DNA from: an uncultured Eubacteriales bacterium
GTDB lineage: Bacteria > Bacillota > Clostridia > Oscillospirales > Oscillospiraceae
Direction: 5' to 3'
DNA length: 14,199 nt
Assembly (NCBI GenBank): GCA_900552015.1
Contig: URXY01000052.1
Location: 1 to 14,199, forward strand
The position numbers were made by a program, and so were the translations under genes. Below the pieces are notes generated by a model that did no database searches, was not told the DNA's origin, and saw only the letters and a program-made list of their open reading frames with translations. Below, piece after piece: positions 6,752 to 12,685 of the stretch; the stretch's first letter is position 1, and each line of letters begins with the position of its first letter.

Positions 6752-7432
6752 TTACTTCTCTACGCTGTAGCGCAGCCAGACCGCGCCGCTGCCGTACTGC
6801 TGCACGCTCGTGAGCTTGAGCGGCGTAACGCCGCGCTCCATCGGAAGTCCGTCGAACACCGCCTGCATCCCGCCGCGTCCGTCTATACCAGCACCGATCA
6901 GGATGCTGACCTCGTCCAAAAGGCCGGCAGCGAGGAAGCCAGCGTTGATGTGTCCGCCGCCGACCACAGCAGCTCTCCTGACACCGAACTCCGACGCGAG
7001 AATCTCGCACGCACGATCCAGGTCGACGTGCTCCTTGCCGCAGGCGATCCACGAGATGTGCTTGCCGTTGAGATAGGCAAGATACTCCTTGCTCACCTGC
7101 TCGCTCGTCAGGATGAGCAGCGGACGCTCGTCTTCGGCACTCTCACCCCAGAGGAGCGTGCCGCGCGTGTCGACCACGACCTCGCAGCCTTCGGCGTCCG
7201 CCGCCTTGGAAAAGGCCTCCTTGCCGAGCACGTCAATGTTCTTGGCCTCAAACTTTCCGGGCAGCGCCATTTCGAGCTCCGCGGTCACACGGCCGCTGAT
7301 GCGCGTGGGCGCGTCCAGCGCGCCGAGCGTTTCATAATATTCCTGCACGCCGGGCAGGTGCTCGGTCATGGCGCAGTCGATGCGCCCGTCGACGGAGGTC
7401 ATCATGTGGCATACGATATAAGGCTTGTTCAT
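6752..7432 (-). CDS. RibD C-terminal/dihydrofolate-reductase-like oxidoreductase
   Basis: This encodes 226 residues of the RibD-C superfamily, NAD(P)H-dependent reductases with the dihydrofolate reductase fold. Matching features are the N-terminal strand with MMTSVDGRID (10-19), an inner S-G-R-V-T segment (46-50), and the cofactor-binding signature VVGGGHINAGFLAAGLLDEVSI (156-177) followed by a Gly-rich GAGIDGRGG. There is no deaminase domain, so it is a stand-alone reductase and not the riboflavin enzyme RibD itself; the substrate is unknown. The ATG at 7432 is preferred over the longer frame from 7480 because AAAGGAGAA sits 8 nt upstream. It is divergent from a MerR regulator, and its probable promoter carries a MerR-type 19-bp spacer, so it is likely induced by the signal that MerR senses, perhaps reactive carbonyls (inference). 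Confidence 0.85.
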   Translation of the reverse strand: MNKPYIVCHMMTSVDGRIDCAMTEHLPGVQEYYETLGALDAPTRISGRVTAELEMALPGKFEAKNIDVLGKEAFSKAADAEGCEVVVDTRGTLLWGESAEDERPLLILTSEQVSKEYLAYLNGKHISWIACGKEHVDLDRACEILASEFGVRRAAVVGGGHINAGFLAAGLLDEVSILIGAGIDGRGGMQAVFDGLPMERGVTPLKLTSVQQYGSGAVWLRYSVEK

Positions 7433-7451
7433 CTTGGTTCTCCTTTCATAC

Positions 7452-7480
7452 TTGACAGATATCTCACAGGACCGTATCAT
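7452..7480 (+). promoter_or_regulatory. Promoter of merR and the acetyltransferase gene
   Basis: TTGACA (7452-7457), a 17-base spacer and TATCAT (7475-7480) form a good promoter pointing to the MerR gene, with a leader of about 73 nt that runs through the MerR-type operator. Confidence 0.65.
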
Positions 7481-7499
7481 GTTCTTAAAGTTCTCTTTT

Positions 7500-7531
7500 A
7501 CTTTACAACTTAAACCGCACTTTCAGTCAAG
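7500..7531 (-). promoter_or_regulatory. MerR-type operator/promoter of the reductase gene
   Basis: On the minus strand TTGACT (7525-7530) and TAAAGT (7500-7505) are separated by 19 bases, the stretched spacer characteristic of MerR-activated promoters. CTTTAC (7501-7506) and GTCAAG (7526-7531) form the outer dyad expected for a dimer. It lies between the divergent merR and reductase genes; the start would be near 7493, about 60 bases before the ATG. Confidence 0.6.
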
Positions 7532-7559
7532 CCTTTTTTACATTTTGGAGGAAATTTTT

Positions 7560-8021
7560 ATGGTCTACACCGTCGGTGAAATGGCAAAGCTCCTGGAGGT
7601 CCCCGCCTCCACGCTGCGATATTACGACAATGAGGGACTGCTGCCCTTCGTGGAGCGCTCGTCGGGCGGCATCCGGATGTTTCAGGAATCAGACTTTGAG
7701 TGGCTTCAGGTCATCGGCTGCATGAAAAAGGCAGGCATGTCCATCAAGGACATCCGACAGTATATCGAGCTCGCCCCGCGCGGTGACGACACCATCGACA
7801 CACGCCTTACGATCTTCCGCCACCAGCGCGATATGTTGCTCGCGCAGCTCGAAGAGCTGCACCATACGCTTGAGACCGTCGAATATAAGTGCTGGTATTA
7901 CGAGACCGCCAAGGCCGCCGGCACGGTCGAGGTGCCGCAGCACATGGCAGACGAGGACGTGCCCGAACGCTTCCGCGCCGTCCGCCGCGCGCTCAAGTCC
8001 GTGCCAAATGCCGAAGAATAA
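7560..8021 (+). CDS. MerR family regulator, AdhR/NmlR type
   Basis: The 153-residue protein has the MerR layout: an N-terminal winged helix-turn-helix (YTVGEMAKLLEVPASTLRYYD, residues 3-23, with the wing near SSGGIRMF), a second helical region (MSIKDIRQYIEL), and a long dimer coiled coil (RLTIFRHQRDMLLAQLEELHHTLETVEYKCWYYETA). Cys54 in GCMKKAGMS corresponds to the cysteine conserved in AdhR/NmlR proteins, which respond to aldehydes and related electrophiles; no metal-binding loop is seen. GGAGG lies 8 nt before the ATG at 7560; the longer upstream frame is not supported. It precedes the acetyltransferase gene by 20 nt and is divergent from the reductase gene, whose promoter has a MerR-type spacer. 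It probably controls both. Confidence 0.9.
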   Translation: MVYTVGEMAKLLEVPASTLRYYDNEGLLPFVERSSGGIRMFQESDFEWLQVIGCMKKAGMSIKDIRQYIELAPRGDDTIDTRLTIFRHQRDMLLAQLEELHHTLETVEYKCWYYETAKAAGTVEVPQHMADEDVPERFRAVRRALKSVPNAEE

Positions 8022-8041
8022 AAAGCGAAAGGACGTCTGTC

Positions 8042-8694
8042 ATGTCATGCATTCCCTCTCCCGATGTCATCTTCCCCAACGAGTACAAGACCTCGTGTTT
8101 CATCAAAAATGTCGTCACTGCGCCGAACATCACGATCGGTGACTATACATACTACGACGATGTCAACGACCCAACGGGCTTTGAAAAGAAGAATGTGCTC
8201 TTCAACTACCCCGAGTTCGGCGACCACCTCATCATCGGCAAATTCTGTATGCTCGCGCAGGGAACGAAATTCATCATGGCCCCGCGAATCACCGCATCAC
8301 AAGCGTCACAGCCTATCCCTTCAACGTCTTCGGCGGCGCGTGGACGGAAAACACCCCACCGCACATGGACCGGCTACCTCGTAAGGGTGATATCGTGCTC
8401 GGAAACGACGTGTGGATCGGGCACGAGAGCGTCATCATGCCCGGCGTCAAGATCGGCGACGGTGCGATCGTCGCGGCCTACTCTGTCGTTGTGAAGGACG
8501 TACCTGCCTACACCGTCTACGGCGGAAACCCCGCCAAATTTATCAAAAACCGCTTCGACGAGGAGCTCATCAAGCTGCTCCTTCGCTGGAGGTGGTGTGA
8601 CCTTCCGCCCGAGCAGCTCGTGGAGTCGCTGCTGCTGTGCGATGAGGACCTCCCCAAGGTCAAGGCGATCATTCAGAAAAAGCTGAACGGCTGA
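8042..8694 (+). pseudogene. Vat/CatB-type hexapeptide acetyltransferase, frameshifted
   Basis: Two frames together give one full-length protein of about 217 residues of the xenobiotic acetyltransferase (Vat/CatB, left-handed beta-helix) family. The first part (8042 to about 8280) has NITIGDYTYYDD, NVLFNYPEFGDHLIIGKF and GTKFIM. The second part, in another frame (about 8280-8694), has ANHRITSVTAYPFNVFGG, then KGDIVLGNDVWIG, GVKIGDGAIVAAYSVV and YGGNPAKFIKNRF. The shift is at ATGGCCCCGCG (8276-8286): adding one G or C would give FIMGPANHR, restoring the family's catalytic His loop. Active members acetylate streptogramin A, chloramphenicol or other hydroxyl compounds; the substrate here is unknown. 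The start has AAAGGA about 9 nt upstream, and the gene is 20 nt after merR in one operon. A real lesion and a homopolymer sequencing error look the same here; downstream codons otherwise seem intact, so a recent lesion or an error is likely. Confidence 0.85.
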
Positions 8695-8700
8695 AAATGA

Positions 8701-8733
8701 AAAAACGCTTCCCGCGTGCGGGAAGCGTTTTTT
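8701..8733. terminator. Bidirectional terminator between acetyltransferase and SulP genes
   Basis: AAAAACGCTTCCCG (8701-8714) pairs with CGGGAAGCGTTTTT (8719-8732) around a CGTG loop. A and T runs on both sides make it work in both directions, for the plus-strand acetyltransferase and the minus-strand SulP gene. Confidence 0.9.
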
Positions 8734-8744
8734 GCCATCTTCTA

Positions 8745-10388
8745 TCACTCCACGATCTCGGCGTCCAGCAGGTCTAGGATGGCCTGGTCGGCGCTCCAGA
8801 AATACGCGCTCTCACCGAGCACCTCGGTGATGCCCGCGCGGTCAAAGTAGCTGCGCACCGCCTCGGTCATACCGCAGCAGGCGACCGTCTTGCCCTGACT
8901 CTTGAGCGACTCGCACAGTTCGAGCATCGCCTGCGCGCCAGAGACGTCCACGCTCGGCATGCCGCGCATCGACAAGATGATGTGGTCGTACTGCGGCATC
9001 TCCGCCATGCGGCGGTTGAACTCATCCACCGCACCGAAGAAGAGCGCGCCCGTGATATACGCCACGCCGGAGGTCTCGAGGATGGGGGGCTTGCCCTCCA
9101 CCGAGCGCAGCTTGTTCGCGTCGATATCAGAGAAGTTCACATGGATATGGCTCGACTTTGCCATGTACAAAATGGCGGAATACACCACGCCGAGCAGGAT
9201 CGCGACCGTCAGGTCAAAGACGACCGTTGCGAGCATCGTGATCAAAAACTGGCTGATGCCGGACTTGAACTTGTGGCGGAAGATGTAGCGGATGCCCTCC
9301 CAGTCGTTCATGCGCCACGCCGTGACCATCAGCACGCCCGCAAGCGCCGAGAGCGGCAGGCGTGCCATCACGCCGCCGAGCAGGAACATCGAGGCAAGCA
9401 GGAAGAGCGAATGGAAGACGCTCGTAAGGCGCGTCTGCTGGCCGGACTTGACCGCCACGCTTGTGCGCGCGATGGCCGCGGTCGCGGGAACACCGCCAAA
9501 AAGCGGCAGCAGAATATTACCCACGCCCTGTGCGATCAGCTCCTGATCGGCGTTGAACGCTTCGCCCTTCATGCGCGAGGCCGACGCGCCGCAAAGCAGG
9601 CTCTCGATCATGCCGAGCGCCGCAATGGTCACGATGGGAGAGAGCAGGTTTTCGAGCATCGTGAAGCTCAGGCCGCCGAGCGACAGGCGGTCGGCGAGCA
9701 GGAGCGTCTTGGGAATGTCGCCGACGACAGCGAGCTGATCCATGCCCGCGACTGTCGCGACGATCGTCGCAAGGATGATGCCGACGAGCGAGCCCGGCAC
9801 ACGCGCGCCCCATTTTTTCGGCCAGAAGACCATCACCAGCACGACGAGAAGGCCGATGAGCACCGCCTGCATGTTCGGATGGAAGCCAAGACGGCCATAG
9901 GACGCGAGTTTTTCAAGGTTCGAGCCGCCCTCCGACACCGTGCCGAAGAAGTTGTCGATCTGCCCCATCGCAATGATGATGGCAATGCCCGAGGTAAAGC
10001 CCATAATGACAGGCATGGGAATAAAGCTGATGAGCCGCCCGAGCTTGAAAATGCCCGCGAGCAGCAGCAGAACGCCCGCGGCAAAGCAGGCGAAAAACAC
10101 GCCCTGCAGGCCGTACTCCGCGACGATGCCGACAAGCACAGCGCTCATCGCGCCCGTGGGTCCCGATATCTGGTACGACGCACCGCCGAGGATGGCGATG
10201 ACCACGCCCGCGATGATGGCCGTGACAAGGCCCGACGCCGCGCTCGCACCGGACGAAACGCCGAACGCCAGCGCCAGCGGCAGCGCGACGGCGCAGACCG
10301 TCAGGCCCGCCATCATGTCGGCGAGCAGCTTTTTTGAGTTATAGCCTGCAAACTCCTGTTTCAGGCTGCCAAAAAACGCAGAAACCAT
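8745..10388 (-). CDS. SulP (SLC26) family anion transporter with STAS domain
   Basis: This 547-residue membrane protein has the SulP architecture: a cytosolic N-terminus, a hydrophobic core of about 400 residues with the first-helix region DMMAGLTVCAVALPLALAFG and the signature ISGPTGAMSAVLV, further segments such as FIPMPVIMGFTSGIAI and GMIESLLCGASASRM, the conserved GVPATAAIARTSVAVKSG, and a C-terminal cytosolic STAS domain (about 425-547) with SVDVSGAQAM. Family members move sulfate, bicarbonate or other anions, often with Na+ or H+; sequence alone does not show which. The ATG at 10388 is chosen over 10412 because GGAGG lies 7 nt upstream. It is a single-gene unit with its own promoter and a terminator shared with the acetyltransferase gene. 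No carbonic anhydrase or sulfur-assimilation gene is nearby to indicate the substrate. Confidence 0.95.
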   Translation of the reverse strand: MVSAFFGSLKQEFAGYNSKKLLADMMAGLTVCAVALPLALAFGVSSGASAASGLVTAIIAGVVIAILGGASYQISGPTGAMSAVLVGIVAEYGLQGVFFACFAAGVLLLLAGIFKLGRLISFIPMPVIMGFTSGIAIIIAMGQIDNFFGTVSEGGSNLEKLASYGRLGFHPNMQAVLIGLLVVLVMVFWPKKWGARVPGSLVGIILATIVATVAGMDQLAVVGDIPKTLLLADRLSLGGLSFTMLENLLSPIVTIAALGMIESLLCGASASRMKGEAFNADQELIAQGVGNILLPLFGGVPATAAIARTSVAVKSGQQTRLTSVFHSLFLLASMFLLGGVMARLPLSALAGVLMVTAWRMNDWEGIRYIFRHKFKSGISQFLITMLATVVFDLTVAILLGVVYSAILYMAKSSHIHVNFSDIDANKLRSVEGKPPILETSGVAYITGALFFGAVDEFNRRMAEMPQYDHIILSMRGMPSVDVSGAQAMLELCESLKSQGKTVACCGMTEAVRSYFDRAGITEVLGESAYFWSADQAILDLLDAEIVE

Positions 10389-10420
10389 AGAAAAGCCTCC
10401 AAAAAAACACATACCTGTAT

Positions 10421-10449
10421 ACTATAGCACGCGCCTTGGAGGGGCGCAA
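10421..10449 (-). promoter_or_regulatory. Promoter of the SulP gene
   Basis: The minus strand has TTGCGC (10444-10449), 17 bases ending TGC, and TATAGT (10421-10426): an extended -10 promoter with a moderate -35. Transcription would start near 10414, about 25 bases before the ATG. Confidence 0.65.
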
Positions 10450-10559
10450 ATGGTAAAAGAAACGTATTTTAACGAGATTTTAACACAATTGCATCTTTTT
10501 TGCACAAATCCGCTCGCTCACCCCTGTCAGCCTGGCGAAAATGAGGGTCAGCATATGCA

Positions 10560-10593
10560 AAAGCGCCCGTTTCCCGTAGGAAACGAGCGCTTT
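10560..10593 (-). terminator. Terminator after degV
   Basis: AAAGCGC and CGTTTCC (10560-10574) pair with GGAAACG and GCGCTTT (10579-10593) around CGTA, with one mismatch. It lies 9 bases past the degV stop, and the minus strand continues with a short T run. Confidence 0.8.
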
Positions 10594-10602
10594 CTCATGA
10601 TC

Positions 10603-11445
10603 TCAGTTTTTCTTGAAAAATGCCACAGCCACCACACCAGGACCGGTGTGCGTGCCGATGACGCTGCAAATGAGCGTCGAGTCGAGCGAGTCCGCCTTGT
10701 CCTGCCAGATGTCACGGCTGTCCTCGACGTATTTTTTGAGGTACGAATCGCTCAGTCCGCTGTAGCCGAGAATGATCGGCTCGTCGAAGTCGATGCCGCC
10801 GCTCTCATGGATCTTCTGCACGAGCAGGTTGTTGCCCTGCTTCGACCCTCTCGCCTTACCGATAACCTGAATCTCTCCGTCGACCACGGTGATGACCGGC
10901 TTGATGTTGAGAAGACCGCCCGCAAAGGCGACAGTCTTCGAGATGCGCCCGCCCTTTTTGAGATATTCGAGCGTGTCGAGCAGCGCGACCAGACAAATTT
11001 CGTCACGCTTTTTCTCGAGCGTTTCGGCAATGGTCTTCGCGTCCATGCCCTTGTCCGCGCATTTGAGCGCGTACTCGGCAAGGATGCCCGAGCCGATGGC
11101 CGCGCTCTTGCTGTCCACAACGTAGATGTTGTCGTACTCCGCCGCGGCGATGCACGCGCTCTGGTATGTGCCGGAGAACTTCGACGCGAGCGTCACGACG
11201 ACCGCGCTGTCGCCCGCCGCCGCGACCTCGGCAAACTCCTTGTCAAACGCTGCGGGCGTCGCCTGACTGGTCGTCGGCAGTTCGTCGCTCTCGACAAGCC
11301 GCTCATAAAAGCGGTGCTTATCGATGGTCACGCCGTCGATGAACTCCTCCGCGCCAAAATGCACCGTGAGCGGCACGATGCGAAAACGGTCCTTCATGCG
11401 CTCGGGCATGTCGACCGTCGAATCCACAATGATTTGAACACTCAT
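10603..11445 (-). CDS. DegV family fatty-acid-binding protein (FakB-like)
   Basis: The 280-residue cytosolic protein belongs to the DegV/FakB family, which binds a fatty acid so that the kinase FakA can phosphorylate it for phospholipid synthesis. Visible signatures are IIVDSTVDMP (5-14), TTSQATPAAF (58-67) with the usual T-S-Q fatty-acid-carboxylate loop, SKFSGTYQSA (88-97), VVDSKSAAIGSG (109-120), LEYLKKGGRISKT, LLNIKPVITVVDGEI and the C-terminal IGTHTGPG. Length matches the family. The start at 11445 has AAAAGGAGAA 7 nt upstream; the frame runs further upstream but overlaps marR and lacks a site. It begins 13 nt after the marR stop, so the two are co-transcribed from the marR promoter, which suggests MarR regulates exogenous fatty-acid use (inference). 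No fakA gene is in the window. Confidence 0.92.
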   Translation of the reverse strand: MSVQIIVDSTVDMPERMKDRFRIVPLTVHFGAEEFIDGVTIDKHRFYERLVESDELPTTSQATPAAFDKEFAEVAAAGDSAVVVTLASKFSGTYQSACIAAAEYDNIYVVDSKSAAIGSGILAEYALKCADKGMDAKTIAETLEKKRDEICLVALLDTLEYLKKGGRISKTVAFAGGLLNIKPVITVVDGEIQVIGKARGSKQGNNLLVQKIHESGGIDFDEPIILGYSGLSDSYLKKYVEDSRDIWQDKADSLDSTLICSVIGTHTGPGVVAVAFFKKN

Positions 11446-11458
11446 ATCGTTCTCCTTT

Positions 11459-11932
11459 TCAACTCTGGGCAGCGGTCGCGCCGCCCCCGGTTTTCTTATG
11501 TGCGTAAATCGTTTCCAGATTTTCACTGATGAGCGTGAGCGCGCGGTACATCGTCTGCCGCTCCGCCTCGCTCAGTCCTTCGCTCGCGGCATTCACGATG
11601 CGAGCAATCTTCTCCCCGACGGCATGGCTGACCCCGCGGCCCCGTTCCGTCAGGCGGATGGGACTCTTGTAGCGCTTGCCCGCGCTGCTCGCGCAGGCAA
11701 TGTAGCCGTTTTTCTCCAGATCGTCCAGCGAACGGGAGATGGCCGCTTTGTCCTCGTCGCAGCGCTCACAGAGTTCCGCTGCCGTCATCCCCTCGCACAG
11801 TGAGAGGTAGTAGAGGCACGACACGTGCGGCCCCTTGAGCTCAAAATCCGCCATCTCCTCAGACTTGATGCGCTTGATGCTGCGGCTGATGCGCGCGATC
11901 AGAATGGTAAAAGTCTCAAAGCGCTCCTCCAT
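11459..11932 (-). CDS. MarR family transcriptional regulator
   Basis: The 157-residue winged-helix regulator begins with a dimerisation helix (residues 3-25). The DNA-binding domain follows, with GMTAAELCERCDEDKAAISRSLDDLEKNGYI (about 48-78) as the helix-turn-helix and CASSAGKRYKSPIRLTERG as the wing. A C-terminal dimer helix precedes a low-complexity tail (KKTGGGATAAQS). Five cysteines (39, 46, 55, 58, 80) are notable, with C55-x-x-C58 in the DNA-binding domain. GAGGAGG lies about 8 nt before the ATG. Two identical 14-bp sites in opposite orientation flank its promoter, so autoregulation is likely. The next gene is degV; a MarR protein next to a fatty-acid-binding protein recalls FabT, the MarR regulator of fatty-acid synthesis, but a generic MarR role is the alternative. 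Confidence 0.9.
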   Translation of the reverse strand: MEERFETFTILIARISRSIKRIKSEEMADFELKGPHVSCLYYLSLCEGMTAAELCERCDEDKAAISRSLDDLEKNGYIACASSAGKRYKSPIRLTERGRGVSHAVGEKIARIVNAASEGLSEAERQTMYRALTLISENLETIYAHKKTGGGATAAQS

Positions 11933-11957
11933 GGGTCGTTCCTCCTCTTATATAGTC

Positions 11958-11971
11958 GTTGACAAATCAAC
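11958..11971. promoter_or_regulatory. Downstream MarR operator copy
   Basis: GTTGACAAATCAAC is itself an interrupted palindrome (GTTGA/TCAAC) and the exact reverse complement of the copy at 11998-12011. It lies just downstream of the predicted marR transcription start (about 11975), where bound protein would block initiation or escape. Confidence 0.7.
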
Positions 11972-11981
11972 AAGCTCGCCT

Positions 11982-12010
11982 ATCATAGCGCATCAATGTT
12001 GATTTGTCAA
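11982..12010 (-). promoter_or_regulatory. Promoter of the marR-degV operon
   Basis: The minus strand has consensus TTGACA (12005-12010), 17 bases, and TATGAT (11982-11987). The -35 lies inside the upstream operator copy, so bound MarR would block RNA polymerase. Confidence 0.9.
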
Positions 12011-12011
12011 C
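11998..12011. promoter_or_regulatory. Upstream MarR operator copy over the -35
   Basis: GTTGATTTGTCAAC covers the -35 hexamer. Its centre is exactly 40 bases from that of the downstream copy, close to four helical turns, so both sites face the same side of the DNA. Confidence 0.7.
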
Positions 12012-12025
12012 AAGTTTTTATATGA

Positions 12026-12058
12026 AAAAGGAAGGACCTGCTCACAGTCCTTCCTTTT
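12026..12058 (-). terminator. Terminator of the transporter-lipoprotein operon
   Basis: AAAAGGAAGGAC (12026-12037) pairs perfectly with GTCCTTCCTTTT (12047-12058) around a 9-base loop. On the minus strand it is followed by a T-rich end and lies 10 bases after the lipoprotein stop. Confidence 0.85.
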
Positions 12059-12068
12059 GGTATTCCTT

Positions 12069-12656
12069 TTACTGGATACCGCCGCCGCTCAAATCGTACT
12101 CCGCGGTGATGTCGCTCCCGTCTTCGTCGTAAAACCGCAGCGTGCTGCGGTCGATTTCATGATCGCCGAGCTGTGGAGAAAGCTCTGTGCAGAACAGGAA
12201 ATGCGTCTTTCCCTCCGCATTTTCCATCGTGCAGGTCTCGCCGTTCTGCGTCATAGTGATTTTTGCGATGCGGCCGGTCACATCGCGCCCGCCAAAGAGG
12301 TAGTAGGCTTTCTCCCCACTGCGCACAACGCCGTCACGGAAGCTCCCGCCGCCGTAGCCGAGGCGCACAATCTTGTAGCGGCCAAGGATATTCCGTTCCA
12401 GCTTGACATAGCCCAGATCTATGTCCTCGCCGATCTCCATGAGATACCACACCGTATTTTTGAGTTCAACACTGTCGTACACCCGAATACTCGGCGAGAG
12501 GGGCTTGGGCCTGCCGATATTGTAAAAATCACAGATATGATCCGGCAGCGTCGCCGGATCCAGCGGAAAAGTCGTGCTCCGGATGACCCCCACAGCGCAC
12601 GCCGTCAATGCCAGCACCGAAAGGATCGCAATGCATATTTTCTTGCTCGCCTTCAT
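12069..12656 (-). CDS. Putative lipoprotein of unknown function
   Basis: The 195-residue protein has a basic N-terminus (MKASKK), a hydrophobic stretch (ICIAILSVLALTAC) and a lipobox-like LTAC with the modified cysteine at residue 20. It would be exported and anchored to the outer face of the cytoplasmic membrane; a simple N-terminal membrane anchor is the alternative. The remaining 175 residues are polar with a beta-rich look (KIVRLGYGGGSFRDGVV, KITMTQNGETCTMENAEG) and match no family I recognise. AAAAGGAGAA lies about 6 nt before the start. It follows the NSS transporter gene by 29 nt and precedes a terminator, so it is the second gene of that operon. A functional link to transport is possible but unproven. 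Confidence 0.75.
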   Translation of the reverse strand: MKASKKICIAILSVLALTACAVGVIRSTTFPLDPATLPDHICDFYNIGRPKPLSPSIRVYDSVELKNTVWYLMEIGEDIDLGYVKLERNILGRYKIVRLGYGGGSFRDGVVRSGEKAYYLFGGRDVTGRIAKITMTQNGETCTMENAEGKTHFLFCTELSPQLGDHEIDRSTLRFYDEDGSDITAEYDLSGGGIQ

Positions 12657-12685
12657 ATTGTTCTCCTTTTTTGTTCAGGGGCAAC

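Noticed and set aside
8982..10337. 451-codon plus-strand open frame
   Set aside because: Fully antisense to the SulP gene, extremely rich in Arg, His and Asp, and without family motifs.
10450..11529. 359-codon plus-strand open frame
   Set aside because: Antisense to degV, crosses the degV terminator, and has shadow-type Arg/Ala/His composition.
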